In this document: positions 1 through 11,066 of the stretch, piece after piece
How the letters are laid out: every line of letters begins with the position of its first letter
Position numbering within the stretch: position 1 is the first letter of the stretch
Source of the DNA: Thiomargarita sp.
Lineage (GTDB): Bacteria; Pseudomonadota; Gammaproteobacteria; Beggiatoales; Beggiatoaceae
Assembly: GCA_020721045.1 (NCBI GenBank)
Contig: DYNN01000004.1
Coordinates: 1-64,000, forward strand
Direction of reading: 5' to 3'
Length of the DNA: 64,000 bases
Made by a program: the position numbers and the translations under genes
Notes under the pieces: model-generated
Database searches by the model: none
What the model was told of the DNA's origin: nothing
Seen by the model: the letters and a program-made list of their open reading frames with translations, nothing else

Positions 1-2
1 CA

Positions 3-1160
3 TGGCTTAAAGAACGGGTTGAGCAAATGCACCGTATTTTGAAATCAACTGGCTCGATTTTTCTTCATTGTGATTGGCACGCGACTTCTTACGTCCAAGT
101 ATTTATTTTAGACAAAGTATTTGGAGATAATAATTATTTAAATACTATCGCTTGGAGTTATGATACGGGTGCTACTCCAAAAGGAAAAAAATTGCTAAGA
201 AAATATGATTCCATTTATTGGTATGCAAAGGAATTGTCTAAATTGCTGGTTTATGAACTGAATTACAAACATTTCATTCCACCTGATGACCTAAAGCGAT
301 ATAGAACAGACGAAAATGGCAGGTTATGGCGAGATAACCCCGTTGGAGATTATAGTGAAGAGAACATAAAAAAAATGGAAAGTGAAGGGAAAATTTTTTA
401 TACGAAAAATGGAAAGCCTAGAATTAAGATGTATTTAGAAAATGAGAAAGGTAAGTATTTTAAGTACAAGAAACTTTCCGATTTTTGGACAGATATAGAT
501 GCTTTAAACGCTAATTCTTCTGAACGCATTGGTTATCCAACACAAAAACCCGAAGCATTATTAGAAAGAATTATTTTGTGCGCATCAAATGAAAATGATG
601 TGATTTTAGACCCGTTTGTCGGCGGAGGAACAACCGTTGCAGTTGCCGATAAATTGAAAAGAAATTGGATTGGAATTGATCAATCTGTTCAAGCGATTAA
701 AGTCTCTGAAATGCGTTTGCAAAAACAACAAGATTTATTCTCAAAACCCTTTACTGTTCAATTGCATAAATACGACTATGATACCTTACGTTATGGAAAT
801 GCGTTTGAATTTGAAAGTTTTATTATTCAACAATTTGGTGGCATTGCAAATACTAAACAACGTAGTGATGCAGGTATTGATGGCAAAACGCATGAAGGTA
901 TTCCGATTCAAGTCAAGCGTTCTGACAATGTAGGCAGAAATGTGATTGATAATTTCTTTTCTGCGATTCAACGCTTTGATAAAAAACTGTTTGAGAAAAA
1001 TCAATTTGAAAAGCAATCGATTGGGATTTTAATTGCGTTTAGTTTTGGAAAAGGTGCAATTGAAGAAATTGCGCGTTTGAAAAATCACGATAATCTGATT
1101 ATTGAATTAAACAGAGATTGTGCCGATTGCGAAAAAACCAAAATTAACAGTTATTTTTAA
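3..1160 (+). CDS. DNA methyltransferase fused to a Mrr-like nuclease domain, 5'-truncated by window edge and frameshifted at 3' end
   Basis: The frame is open from base 3, so the start lies outside the window. The visible part begins in the beta-class (type III Mod-like) methylase fold; the segment MHRILKSTGSIFLHCD is typical of it. The SAM-binding motif DPFVGGGTT lies near base 610. In this class the catalytic DPPY motif comes before the SAM motif, so it should lie upstream of the window. A second domain follows at about 790-1010, with FE, then GIDG, then IQVK, which is the PD-(D/E)xK pattern of Mrr-type nucleases. The protein therefore probably combined methylation and cleavage. The frame ends at 1158-1160, but the normal C-terminal domain continues in the next frame (see 1111-1434). 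The two genes downstream complete a restriction-modification island. The exact system type is not certain. Confidence 0.8.
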   Translation, partial: WLKERVEQMHRILKSTGSIFLHCDWHATSYVQVFILDKVFGDNNYLNTIAWSYDTGATPKGKKLLRKYDSIYWYAKELSKLLVYELNYKHFIPPDDLKRYRTDENGRLWRDNPVGDYSEENIKKMESEGKIFYTKNGKPRIKMYLENEKGKYFKYKKLSDFWTDIDALNANSSERIGYPTQKPEALLERIILCASNENDVILDPFVGGGTTVAVADKLKRNWIGIDQSVQAIKVSEMRLQKQQDLFSKPFTVQLHKYDYDTLRYGNAFEFESFIIQQFGGIANTKQRSDAGIDGKTHEGIPIQVKRSDNVGRNVIDNFFSAIQRFDKKLFEKNQFEKQSIGILIAFSFGKGAIEEIARLKNHDNLIIELNRDCADCEKTKINSYF

Positions 1161-1434
1161 CGATTTGGGTTTAGATGCCAAAAAATTGCGTGAAATAGAA
1201 TTTATAGCAACGGGAGAATCTGAAGCAGGTATTGAATTTTACGCGTGGGATTTTGATTTTAATGCAGAACAAGGTTTTAAAGCCACTGTTTTAATTGATA
1301 AAGAAGGCAAACAACGTTACAAATTCAAAAGCGGTTCTTACCAAATTGCGGTTAAAGTCGTGGATAATGAAGGATTGGAAAGTGTTGAAATTATTACTTT
1401 AAAAATCAATGGTAAGATTGAGACTGCTAATTAG
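1111..1434 (+). pseudogene. Frameshifted C-terminal domain of the upstream methyltransferase
   Basis: This frame encodes a segment starting TEIVPIAKKPKLTVIFND and running to a stop at 1432-1434. It resembles the C-terminal PKD-like domain found on several methylase/nuclease fusion proteins (FIATGES, then GIEFYAWDFDF, then AVKVVDNEGLE). It overlaps the end of the upstream frame. Deleting one A in the AAA run near 1108-1111 joins the two frames into one uninterrupted protein. The likely explanation is a one-base insertion or an assembly error. The internal GTG at 1120 could start a short protein but has no convincing ribosome site. Programmed slippage is possible but unsupported. Confidence 0.65.
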
Positions 1435-1444
1435 GAAAATAACA

Positions 1445-2254
1445 ATGGAAACTTCCAAGCAAAATAATACAAACCCGCATTTTATTCATAAAACACATAA
1501 TATTGAAAAATTTTTGAATAGAATCATTTGTGATGACTGTTTAAACATTATGAAAGAAATGCCAGATGAAAGTATTGACTTAATCGTAACTTCACCGCCC
1601 TATAATTTAAAAAATTCAACGGGTAATGGTATGAAAGAAAATACAAAAAGCGGTAAATGGTCTGGTGCAGCATTACAAAAAGGTTATTCTCATCATGATG
1701 ATAATATGCCTCATGAAAAATATGTTGAATGGCAGAAGAACTGTTTAAAAGAAATGTTTCGTTTATTAAAGAAAGAAGGTGCAATTTTTTATAATCATAA
1801 ATGGCGAGTTCAAGGCGGAATTTTACAAGATCGACAAGATATTGTTTCTGACTTTCCCGTGAGGCAAATTATTATCTGGAAACGAAAAGGAGGTATTAAT
1901 TTCAATCCCGGTTATTTTTTGCCGACCTATGAAGTGATTTATTTAATTCCTAAAAAGGATTTTAAACTTGTGCCAAAAGCTAATGGTTATGGCGACGTTT
2001 GGGAGTTTACGCAAGAAATGAAAAATGAACATCCAGCTCCTTTTCCAATGGCTTTAGTTGAGAGAATTATTTCTTCAACAAACGCAAAAATAGTTCTTGA
2101 CCCATTTAGCGGTTCTGGAACAACTGTTGTGGTTGCAAAATCTCTAAAACGAGACTTTATTGGAATAGATATTTCACCAAAATATTGTGAAATGGCTCAA
2201 ATTCGATTGGAACAAAATAAACCAAAGCCTCAATTATTTAATGATCTATTTTAA
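1445..2254 (+). CDS. Site-specific DNA methyltransferase, probably N4-cytosine type
   Basis: This is a beta-class DNA methyltransferase of 269 residues. The catalytic motif IV is TSPPYNL, and SPPY is typical of N4-cytosine enzymes. The SAM-binding motif I, LDPFSGSGTTVVVA, lies near the C-terminus. The start is placed at ATG 1445 rather than further upstream because AGGA lies 8 bases before it and MTase similarity begins soon after. It sits 9 bases before an MvaI/BcnI-type nuclease gene. Enzymes of that nuclease family recognise CCWGG or CCSGG and are paired with N4-cytosine methylases, so this is probably the cognate protective methylase. It is intact while both neighbours are broken. The recognition sequence here is inferred, not visible. 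Confidence 0.9.
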   Translation: METSKQNNTNPHFIHKTHNIEKFLNRIICDDCLNIMKEMPDESIDLIVTSPPYNLKNSTGNGMKENTKSGKWSGAALQKGYSHHDDNMPHEKYVEWQKNCLKEMFRLLKKEGAIFYNHKWRVQGGILQDRQDIVSDFPVRQIIIWKRKGGINFNPGYFLPTYEVIYLIPKKDFKLVPKANGYGDVWEFTQEMKNEHPAPFPMALVERIISSTNAKIVLDPFSGSGTTVVVAKSLKRDFIGIDISPKYCEMAQIRLEQNKPKPQLFNDLF

Positions 2255-2263
2255 AGGAAAATC

Positions 2264-3049
2264 ATGAATCTTTACACTAAAGAACAATTAATTAAAAAAT
2301 TGCAGGAAATTTCCAATTGTGGCTGGATAGAAAATGCTAGAGAAGGCAATCACGGAGGAATTGGAAATACATTAGAAGATTTATTAGGTATTCAAGAAAA
2401 TAATTTACCTATTCCGAATGCGGCTGAGTGGGAATTAAAATCACAAAGAATCAATACAACTTCGCTAACAACGTTATTTCATATTGAACCTTCTCCACGC
2501 GCTATAAAATTTATTCCTCAAATATTATTGCCTTTATATGGATGGGAACATCGAGAAGCTGGAAAGAAATATCCTGATAATGAAATGAGTTTTCGACAAA
2601 CAATTCATGGTAATTTTTATAGTGATTGAGGATTTATTGTAAAAATTAATCGGGATGATAAGAAAGTGCTAATCTCTTTTGATGCTTTAAAAGTTGATAA
2701 TAAGCACTCAGATTGGTTAAAAAATATCGAAAATAAAATTGGTTTAACTGAGTTAGAACCCCAACCCTATTGGGGGTTTGATGATTTAAAACATAAAGCG
2801 GGAACGAAATTATTAAATTGTTTTTATGTTCAAGCAGATTTAAAAAAGCAAAATGGCAAAGAATTTTACCATTATAAAAAAGTTAAAATGCTTCAAAAAT
2901 TCAATTTTGATGGGTTTTTAAATGAACTTGAAAAAGGAAATATTTTGGTCGATTTTGATGCAAGAACTGGACATAATCACGGCACTAAATTTCGAATGCG
3001 TCAAAATTGCTTAGAAAATTTATATGAAATAGCCACTGATGTTATTTAA
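2264..3049 (+). pseudogene. MvaI/BcnI-family restriction endonuclease interrupted by an in-frame TGA
   Basis: Two segments in the same frame, 2264-2626 and 2630-3049, form one MvaI/BcnI-type type II nuclease of about 261 residues, close to the size of those enzymes. The first part carries EWELKSQ (Glu57 and Lys59), which fits the E-x-K of the metal-binding active site. The second part carries DARTGHNHGTKFRMR, also typical of the family. They are separated only by TGA at 2627-2629; the codons on either side read on without another stop. A single change, for example CGA or TGG to TGA, would explain it. An AAGGAAA ribosome site precedes ATG 2264. It is probably inactive unless the TGA is read through or is an assembly error. 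Confidence 0.85.
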
Positions 3050-3083
3050 CTTTTTAAAAATCAATGGAGTAGTAAAATAATTT

Positions 3084-4097
3084 ATGTATTCACTGATTCG
3101 TCCCTTGTTGTTTAAGCTGTCACCTGAAACAGCGCATTCGTTTACGTTAAATGGGTTAAATTTATTGTATCGATTAAAATTAGCTCAACTTTTTTTTGGT
3201 AAATCGATTCAATTTAATCCTTGTAAAGTCATGGGGTTAGATTTTCCTAATCGAATTGGATTAGCCGCAGGTTTAGATAAAAATGGTGAGTATGTTGATT
3301 GTTTGAGTACGTTAGGCTTTGGTTTTATTGAAGTTGGTACGGTTACGCCGCGCCCACAAAAAGGTAATCCTACACCGCGTTTATTTCGTTTGCCAACACA
3401 ACGCGCTTTGATTAATCGTATGGGTTTTAATAATCAAGGTGTAAATAAGTTATTATTGAATTTACAACAAACTAAATTTAAAGGAATTTTAGGGATTAAT
3501 TTAGGAAAAAACTTTAATACGAGTATTGATCATGCAATTGATGATTATTTTTTAGGTTTACAGAAAGTTTATCCTTTTGCAGATTATGTGACTATTAATA
3601 TTTCTTCACCCAATACGCCCGGTTTGCGGCAGTTGCAACAGGGAGAACAGTTAGATTTGATGCTTAACGTGTTAAAGCAAACCCAACAAAATTTAACTAC
3701 TCAATATGATAAATATGTGCCATTGGTGATTAAAATCGCGCCTGATTTGACTGATTTTCAATTAGAAGAAATTTCAAAACAATTATTGAATTATCAAATA
3801 GATGGCGTTATTGCAACCAATACAACTTTATCGCGCGATCAGGTGCAAGGATTAGCACATGCAGATGAAGCCGGTGGATTAAGCGGTGCACCTTTATTCA
3901 AACAATCGACATTAATTGTGAAAAAATTGCATGACTTATTACAAGGAAAAGTGCCAATTATTGCGGCTGGTGGGATTATGAATGCGGCTGATGCTCAAGC
4001 GAAATTAGATGCGGGTGCAAGTTTAGTACAAGTCTATACGGGTTTGATTTATCAAGGACCTTTTTTAGTTAAGGAGATTAATCGCGCGTTAGGATAA
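3084..4097 (+). CDS. pyrD: Dihydroorotate dehydrogenase (quinone), class 2
   Basis: The product oxidises dihydroorotate to orotate in pyrimidine synthesis and passes electrons through FMN to the quinone pool at the inner membrane. The 337 residues match the usual class 2 length. The N-terminal helices MYSLIRPLLFKLSPETAHS are the membrane-associated part characteristic of class 2. They are followed by GLAAGLDKNGE, the FEVGTVTP-type segment (here IEVGTVTPRPQKGNP), NRMGFNNQG and NISSPNTPGLRQLQ. That last motif carries the catalytic serine loop. GGAG about 15 bases before ATG 3084 is a weakly placed ribosome site. It stands alone between the broken restriction island and a strong hairpin terminator. 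Confidence 0.97.
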   Translation: MYSLIRPLLFKLSPETAHSFTLNGLNLLYRLKLAQLFFGKSIQFNPCKVMGLDFPNRIGLAAGLDKNGEYVDCLSTLGFGFIEVGTVTPRPQKGNPTPRLFRLPTQRALINRMGFNNQGVNKLLLNLQQTKFKGILGINLGKNFNTSIDHAIDDYFLGLQKVYPFADYVTINISSPNTPGLRQLQQGEQLDLMLNVLKQTQQNLTTQYDKYVPLVIKIAPDLTDFQLEEISKQLLNYQIDGVIATNTTLSRDQVQGLAHADEAGGLSGAPLFKQSTLIVKKLHDLLQGKVPIIAAGGIMNAADAQAKLDAGASLVQVYTGLIYQGPFLVKEINRALG

Positions 4098-4101
4098 AAA
4101 T

Positions 4102-4131
4102 CCTACAAGATTTGGTGATCTTGTAGGTTTT
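4102..4131 (+). terminator. Rho-independent terminator after pyrD
   Basis: CCTACAAGAT (4102-4111) and ATCTTGTAGG (4118-4127) form a perfect 10-bp stem with a 6-base loop. A short T run follows and the pyrD stop is 4 bases upstream. It may also act on the convergent gene that ends at 4209. Confidence 0.85.
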
Positions 4132-4208
4132 CATGGACTAAATTTGGATTGATGTAAAGATCATGTTCTTTTTGTAAGAATCATGATCTTTTTAGATTAA
4201 ACAGTCAG

Positions 4209-7200
4209 TTACAAAATATCTGCGGTAACTGTTGCGTCATCTGTCGTTTCAGCAGTTGCATCTTCTTCAGTTACGTCATCTGTCGTTTCAGCGGTTACAT
4301 CTTCTTCAGTTACGTCATCTGTCGTTTCAGCGGTTACATCTTCTTCAGTTACATCATCTGTCGTTTCAGCGGTTACATCTTCTTCAGTTACGTCATCTGT
4401 CGTTTCAGTAGTTACATCTTCTTCAGTTACATCATCTGTCGTTTCAGTAGTTGCATCTTCTTCAGTTGCGTCATCTGTTGTTTCAGTAGTTGCATCTTCT
4501 TCAGTTGCGTCATCTGTTGTTTCAGTAGTTACATCTTCTTCAGTTACATCATCTGTCGTTTCAGTAGTTGCATCTTCTTCAGTTGCGTCATCTGTTGTTT
4601 CAGTAGTTGCATCTTCTTCAGTTACGTCATCTGTCGTTTCAGCGGTTGCATCTTCTTCTGAAGGAGTGATTTCATCAGATTCACCTTCAAACTCTTCTGC
4701 TTCACCCACGACTTCTATATCAAAGGTTTGACAATCGCCTTCTGGTGAAACTAAGCGCGCTACTTGACCTGCTTGTACAATATCAATACCCGCTTGACTG
4801 CGACTATCAGTACAACTTTCTTCTACATCAAAACGTGGGGCAAGTTGCATTAAAACATCACGGTATACAAAGCGCACAAAACCATCAACGCGGAATTGAT
4901 ATTTACCATACCATTCTGCATCAGGTAATAAATCACGTGCTTCAATCAAGTCTTCTGAAGATTGGATGCTGGGATACATATATTGCATCATGTTATCTTC
5001 GTACACAACCATGATTGCTTCTCTGCCATTGTGCATTTCGATAGTTACACCCGCTGGCGTGCCAGGTGGTGCTAACGTAATGACAGGATCAAACATACCG
5101 GCAACGATACGATTTAAGTGCTTCAATTCTAAACGAGTTTCACCACGTTTACCCATTTTAATTTTGCCACCCGGAATCAATTTGGTAATAGCAACGGGGT
5201 CTCTAGGTGCTGGTAATAGTTTGAATTTTATCTTGGTTTTAGTCACAAATACGTAACGACCATTGGTATCAATGCTAACGCCTTCTGGTGTATCGTCGGT
5301 GGCTTGTTCAGTTTCTTCTTCATCTGGAATAAACGCAAAATCAATTCCTTTGGATTCGCCAGAACCTTCGACTTGTAAAATACCATTGTCTTGTTTGCAT
5401 GAAAAATCAGGTAATTCTAAATCAACTAATGTGGTATTAATTTGATCCAGTAAACTATTACTTTCACCTTCAACGGTACCACCTACTGCTAAATCAATAT
5501 TTAAATCAGTCAGTTCTGGTAAAATAACTTCTACTGGAAGTTGCAGTTTGGTGATTTTAATCTTGGGTAATTTGATCTTACCGTGTTTGATTTTCAGTTT
5601 ACCTTTAACGTCAATAGCCCAACCGTCTGGTAGGAAAATTTGCAAATCAGGTAATTTAACTTTCTTGATGTCTAAATTGAAGAAAATCCAACTTAAGTCC
5701 CACACGGGCATGGTTTGGACTACTTTAATTTCTACTTTCTTCAGAATGTCATAACCCATAGCAAAAAAGACATCTTGCTCTAAACCACCAATGTTATCGG
5801 CTGTTAAACCAGAAAATGCATCAGCGTCGATTTTTTCAAATTGATCAACAACAAAACCAGATAAAGCATCAGGAGTCATTTTTTCTATTTGCTTTTTATC
5901 AAAGCCAGCAACTGCATCGACTTCTAAATAGGGCGTTTGACGTTTGCCAAAACCTTCTACGGCTTCTGGTTTGATATTTTTGATTTGCTTTTCTTTAAAG
6001 CCCTTGACTGCTTTAGGTGCAATGTGTTTGATGTGATCTTTAGTTAAGCCTTTGATTGCTTTGTCATCGATCCTAGCAATTTGATCTGCAGTTAAACCAA
6101 ACATCGCTTCTGCTGGCAATTTTTCCAATTGTTTTTCGCTAAAGCCTTTCATTGCATCGGGCGATAACAACATGATATTATTAACATTGAGCTGAATGAT
6201 AAATTCAATTGACAATTTAGCTACTAATTTAGCATCCAATCTAGGCAAAATATCTTCAAGATCAGTTTTGTCCACATCAGGATTGCATTCTTTATCCTTG
6301 CTGTCACAAATATCATTGTTATCAACAACTTCACAATCGTCTTCTTCTGAATCACATTCATCATCGTCGATCACAACATCATCGTCAGTCGTTGTAGGAT
6401 TGCCGGTTTCGTCAACAATAATTTCACCGTCATCATCGCTAGTATTTGGCTCACCTTCAGCGTCTTCAGGTGATATATCTTCTTGATTTAAATGTGATTT
6501 TTGTTCTTTGGTAAAAGCGTCAACATCTACTTTATCCAATTGTTCAGGCGTAAAACCTTCAACCGCATCAACAGGAATTTCAACTAATTGTTTTGGCGTA
6601 AAACCACTCACGGCTTCAGGTTTTAATCGACTGATTTGTTCAGCTTTAAATCCATGTAGTGCGTTTTTTGATAATTTGGCGACTTGTCTTGCAGTAAATC
6701 CTGCTACAGCGTCAAATTTAAGTGATAAAATATCTTCTGCTCTTAAGAAAATAACGATAACGATGGGCAATTCTGCAACCGCTTTTGCATCCAAACGCGG
6801 CACATCAATTTCATCAACAGGATTAGTTTTTTCCAATTTTAAATGAGTTTCCATCATAAAATTGGATTCAATAGTGTGTCGTTCTGCAAAGAATAAATCT
6901 AACGGATAAGTTTCACCTTCGGTTAAACCTAGACCATCTAAGTTAATTTCATCAGATTCAATGGTATGCACACCACCCACATCGATAACTAACTCATTGT
7001 TAATAAAGACCCATAAATCGTCATCTCCACTAAAATGAAAAGTTTGACCACGTTGATAGGTAAATGCTGCATGAACTTCATAAGTGAAATGGTAGTTGTG
7101 CTCATTTTTTTCATTCCCTTTTAAATCGCCATCAATTGGGAAGAAATTATGATTGGTATAGTTATAAATCCCATCTTCTTGCAAATGTAAAGTTAAACTC

Positions 7201-7568
7201 AATGCAGCAGGATCGCTGGCATCGGTGTCATGATACCAATCATCAAAGCGTTTGATATCACACTTATTATTGCTAGCAAGCACAGGTTTTCTATCTTCGC
7301 CTAACTCTTTTTTGACACAACCTTTTTGTAAGCCGGTAACGATACTTTCAAAATCAGGATGTTCGCTACTAAAATCACGTACAATCCCCTCAATAGTTAA
7401 AACTTTTGGCAAATCAGTTTTACCGTCATCTGATTTGTTATCATCGTTGCCGTCTTCTATGGCAGGATTTTCGTTTTCATCTATTGGGATGTCTTCATCA
7501 GCAAATGCATTTCCCTGTACTGCAAGAAAAGCTGCAATGCTTAACCCTAGTATAAATCGCTTTTTCAT
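4209..7568 (-). CDS. Secreted fibro-slime domain protein with two helical repeat arrays and an acidic Thr-rich tail
   Basis: This is an exported protein of 1119 residues. Residues 1-23 are a Sec signal peptide (MKKRFILGLSIAAFLAVQGNAFA). Residues about 53-245 form a fibro-slime/PA14-like domain with HFSGDDDLWVFINNELVIDVGG. Two arrays of an approximately 18-residue motif (AVxGFTxxQ followed by a hydrophobic-rich turn) lie at about 280-345 and 440-610. They are separated by a strongly acidic linker with several cysteines. A less recognisable beta-rich part follows at about 620-950. The end is an 11-copy 13-residue tail rich in Thr, Asp and Glu. GGAG precedes the ATG. The fibro-slime domain occurs in surface and adhesion-like proteins; a matrix, sheath or adhesin role is inference. 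The gene runs divergently from galE. Confidence 0.85.
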   Translation of the reverse strand: MKKRFILGLSIAAFLAVQGNAFADEDIPIDENENPAIEDGNDDNKSDDGKTDLPKVLTIEGIVRDFSSEHPDFESIVTGLQKGCVKKELGEDRKPVLASNNKCDIKRFDDWYHDTDASDPAALSLTLHLQEDGIYNYTNHNFFPIDGDLKGNEKNEHNYHFTYEVHAAFTYQRGQTFHFSGDDDLWVFINNELVIDVGGVHTIESDEINLDGLGLTEGETYPLDLFFAERHTIESNFMMETHLKLEKTNPVDEIDVPRLDAKAVAELPIVIVIFLRAEDILSLKFDAVAGFTARQVAKLSKNALHGFKAEQISRLKPEAVSGFTPKQLVEIPVDAVEGFTPEQLDKVDVDAFTKEQKSHLNQEDISPEDAEGEPNTSDDDGEIIVDETGNPTTTDDDVVIDDDECDSEEDDCEVVDNNDICDSKDKECNPDVDKTDLEDILPRLDAKLVAKLSIEFIIQLNVNNIMLLSPDAMKGFSEKQLEKLPAEAMFGLTADQIARIDDKAIKGLTKDHIKHIAPKAVKGFKEKQIKNIKPEAVEGFGKRQTPYLEVDAVAGFDKKQIEKMTPDALSGFVVDQFEKIDADAFSGLTADNIGGLEQDVFFAMGYDILKKVEIKVVQTMPVWDLSWIFFNLDIKKVKLPDLQIFLPDGWAIDVKGKLKIKHGKIKLPKIKITKLQLPVEVILPELTDLNIDLAVGGTVEGESNSLLDQINTTLVDLELPDFSCKQDNGILQVEGSGESKGIDFAFIPDEEETEQATDDTPEGVSIDTNGRYVFVTKTKIKFKLLPAPRDPVAITKLIPGGKIKMGKRGETRLELKHLNRIVAGMFDPVITLAPPGTPAGVTIEMHNGREAIMVVYEDNMMQYMYPSIQSSEDLIEARDLLPDAEWYGKYQFRVDGFVRFVYRDVLMQLAPRFDVEESCTDSRSQAGIDIVQAGQVARLVSPEGDCQTFDIEVVGEAEEFEGESDEITPSEEDATAETTDDVTEEDATTETTDDATEEDATTETTDDVTEEDVTTETTDDATEEDATTETTDDATEEDATTETTDDVTEEDVTTETTDDVTEEDVTAETTDDVTEEDVTAETTDDVTEEDVTAETTDDVTEEDATAETTDDATVTADIL
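4229..4657 (-). repeat. 39-bp tandem repeat, about 11 copies, coding for a TTDDVTEEDVTAE-like unit
   Basis: The last part of the secreted protein gene consists of about eleven in-frame 39-bp units. They differ mainly at a few positions (GTA or GCA codons for Val or Ala, and ACT or GCT for Thr or Ala). Neighbouring copies are nearly identical, so copy number probably changes by slippage or recombination without breaking the reading frame. Confidence 0.92.
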
Positions 7569-7798
7569 ATAAAAACTCCGTTTATTTAGTCCATAAGTCT
7601 AAATTTAGCAAATAGCATGGAAAAATGAAAGCAAAAAGATTTGATAAACCATTAATGAATAAATTAAGTTTTTATAAACAATTGGTTGTAAATTGCGCAT
7701 TTTCAGCACAAAATTCAAATTAGCAGATCACCATGACTTATTTTGATGCACAGTATACAATTCATACCGAATATACTACGTTAATTGGAAATATATCG

Positions 7799-9369
<1,571 letters not shown>

Positions 9370-9412
9370 ATTACACACACTAAAAAATATTCATTAACCA
9401 ATAGATAATTTT

Positions 9413-10930
9413 ATGTTCAAATTACCACAATTTTTTCGTCACAAATCAGCCCCCCAAATGGTTGCCGCCGTTGATTTAGGGTCTAATAGTTTCCATCTTA
9501 TTGTCGCCCGTATTACTAAAGATCAAGTTAATATATTGGATAGACTCAAAGAAATGGTGCGCTTAAGTGAAGGCGTAGATGCAAATAATATTTTATCTGA
9601 TGCTGGACAAGAGCGTGCTTTGGCATGTTTAGCCCGCTTTGGACAACGTTTGCGTGATATGCCTGTAGATAGTGTTAGAATTGTAGGCACTAATACTTTG
9701 CGAGTTGCAGAAAATACGGGTCCCTTTTTAGCACAAGCCGAAGAATTATTAGGGCATCCCATTGAAATTATCTCAGGACGTGAAGAAGCGCGCTTAGTCT
9801 ATCTGGGTGTGGCACATACGTTGGCAACGAATAATCAAGATAAACGTTTAGTGATTGATATTGGAGGCGGCAGTACGGAATTTATTATCGGTAAAACTTT
9901 TGAACCGTTGCAACGAGAAAGTTTAACCATGGGTTGCGTCAATATGACTGAGCGATTTTTTAGCAATGGATCACTACGTCCCAAAATGATGCGACGTGCA
10001 GAAATTGCTGCCTTACTTGAATTGCAACCGATTGAAGCTGCTTTTCGTAAAACGGGTTGGCATTCAGTGATTGGCACATCGGGTACTTTGCGGGCTATTG
10101 AACGGGTGATTGTGGAAATGGGTTGGGGGGATGAAATTAATTCAACTTCTTTGCAACAATTAAAGCGCGCATTACTCGAATTTGACCACCCTGATCAGAT
10201 TAAATTTAAAGGACTGAGTTCAGAACGAGCACCTGTATTCATCGGCGGTGTAGCAATTTTATTGGGTATTTTTGAAGGACTTGATATCCATAGCATGAAA
10301 ATTTCTGACGGTGCATTGCGAGAAGGCGTGATTTACGATTTACTAGGACGGATTAGTCACGAAGATGTACGCGAAAACACAATTGAAAATTTAAGCACGC
10401 GGTTTTTAGTAGATTTGCAGCAAGCAGAACGAGTTGAAAATACAGCACTTTCTTTCTTATCTCAAGTAGTGACTGCGTGGCAATTGGAAGATGAAAAACA
10501 AGCGCAAATGTTGAGTTGGGCTGCGCGTTTACATGAAATTGGATTGAGTATTTCGCATGATCAATATCACAAACATGGTGAATATCTACTCACTTACTTG
10601 GATTTATCTGGCTTTTCTCGTCAAGAACAAACCTTATTAGCCACTTTGGTGCGTTTACATCGGCGTAAATTAAATCAAGACATTTTGAATCGCACTTCGA
10701 TGAAATCGTTACATTTATTACGTTTGTGTATTTTATTAAGATTAGCAATTTTGTTGCACCGCAGCCGTAGCACTATCGAATTACCGCAATTAACTTTACA
10801 AGTCACAGAAAAAGGGTTAAAACTTTGTTTTCCAAGCGGATGGTTAGAACAAAATTCTTTAACTCAAACCGATTTAGAATTAGAAAGTGATTATTTGAAA
10901 GATATAAAAATTTTATTGGAATTTGAATAA
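9413..10930 (+). CDS. ppx: Exopolyphosphatase / pppGpp phosphohydrolase family
   Basis: The product releases phosphate from polyphosphate ends, or hydrolyses pppGpp in the GppA branch. At 505 residues it has the full Ppx length rather than the short 300-residue form. The actin-like ATPase fold is shown by VAAVDLGSNSFHLIVARI near the N-terminus and by VIDIGGGSTEFIIG. The helical C-terminal HD-like part includes SWAARLHEIG and HKHGEYLL. It follows the gmhA-like gene by 43 bases. Polyphosphate storage is common in large sulfur bacteria, but the specific substrate here is inferred from the family. Confidence 0.9.
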   Translation: MFKLPQFFRHKSAPQMVAAVDLGSNSFHLIVARITKDQVNILDRLKEMVRLSEGVDANNILSDAGQERALACLARFGQRLRDMPVDSVRIVGTNTLRVAENTGPFLAQAEELLGHPIEIISGREEARLVYLGVAHTLATNNQDKRLVIDIGGGSTEFIIGKTFEPLQRESLTMGCVNMTERFFSNGSLRPKMMRRAEIAALLELQPIEAAFRKTGWHSVIGTSGTLRAIERVIVEMGWGDEINSTSLQQLKRALLEFDHPDQIKFKGLSSERAPVFIGGVAILLGIFEGLDIHSMKISDGALREGVIYDLLGRISHEDVRENTIENLSTRFLVDLQQAERVENTALSFLSQVVTAWQLEDEKQAQMLSWAARLHEIGLSISHDQYHKHGEYLLTYLDLSGFSRQEQTLLATLVRLHRRKLNQDILNRTSMKSLHLLRLCILLRLAILLHRSRSTIELPQLTLQVTEKGLKLCFPSGWLEQNSLTQTDLELESDYLKDIKILLEFE

Positions 10931-10981
10931 ATTAGTTTGTTTTATAAATAAAAGTTTATGAAAGAAATTAAAACATTTAAT

Positions 10982-11010
10982 TTTTATTTATGAATAACTC
11001 AAACTATAAT
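10982..11010 (+). promoter_or_regulatory. Possible cbbM promoter
   Basis: A TATAAT box lies at 11005-11010, 56 bases before the cbbM start, with only a poor -35 match (TTTTAT) about 17 bases upstream. The region 10930-11000 contains partly repeated TTTATAAATAAA and TTTTATTTATGAATAA stretches with T-N11-A spacings, as seen in LysR-type operators. A CbbR site is possible but not demonstrated. Confidence 0.35.
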
Positions 11011-11066
11011 GCTAAACATTGGGCTTGACCCATGTTACAACAATGCACTAAAGGAGCGAAATTACT

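Noticed and set aside
4229-4657. 39-bp repeats as a CRISPR array
   Set aside because: Units are contiguous without spacers and encode an in-frame protein repeat.
6196-6846. Long plus-strand Ser/Thr-rich frames opposite the fibro-slime gene
   Set aside because: They are the complement of the acidic and repeat coding sequence and have no ribosome sites or recognisable domains.
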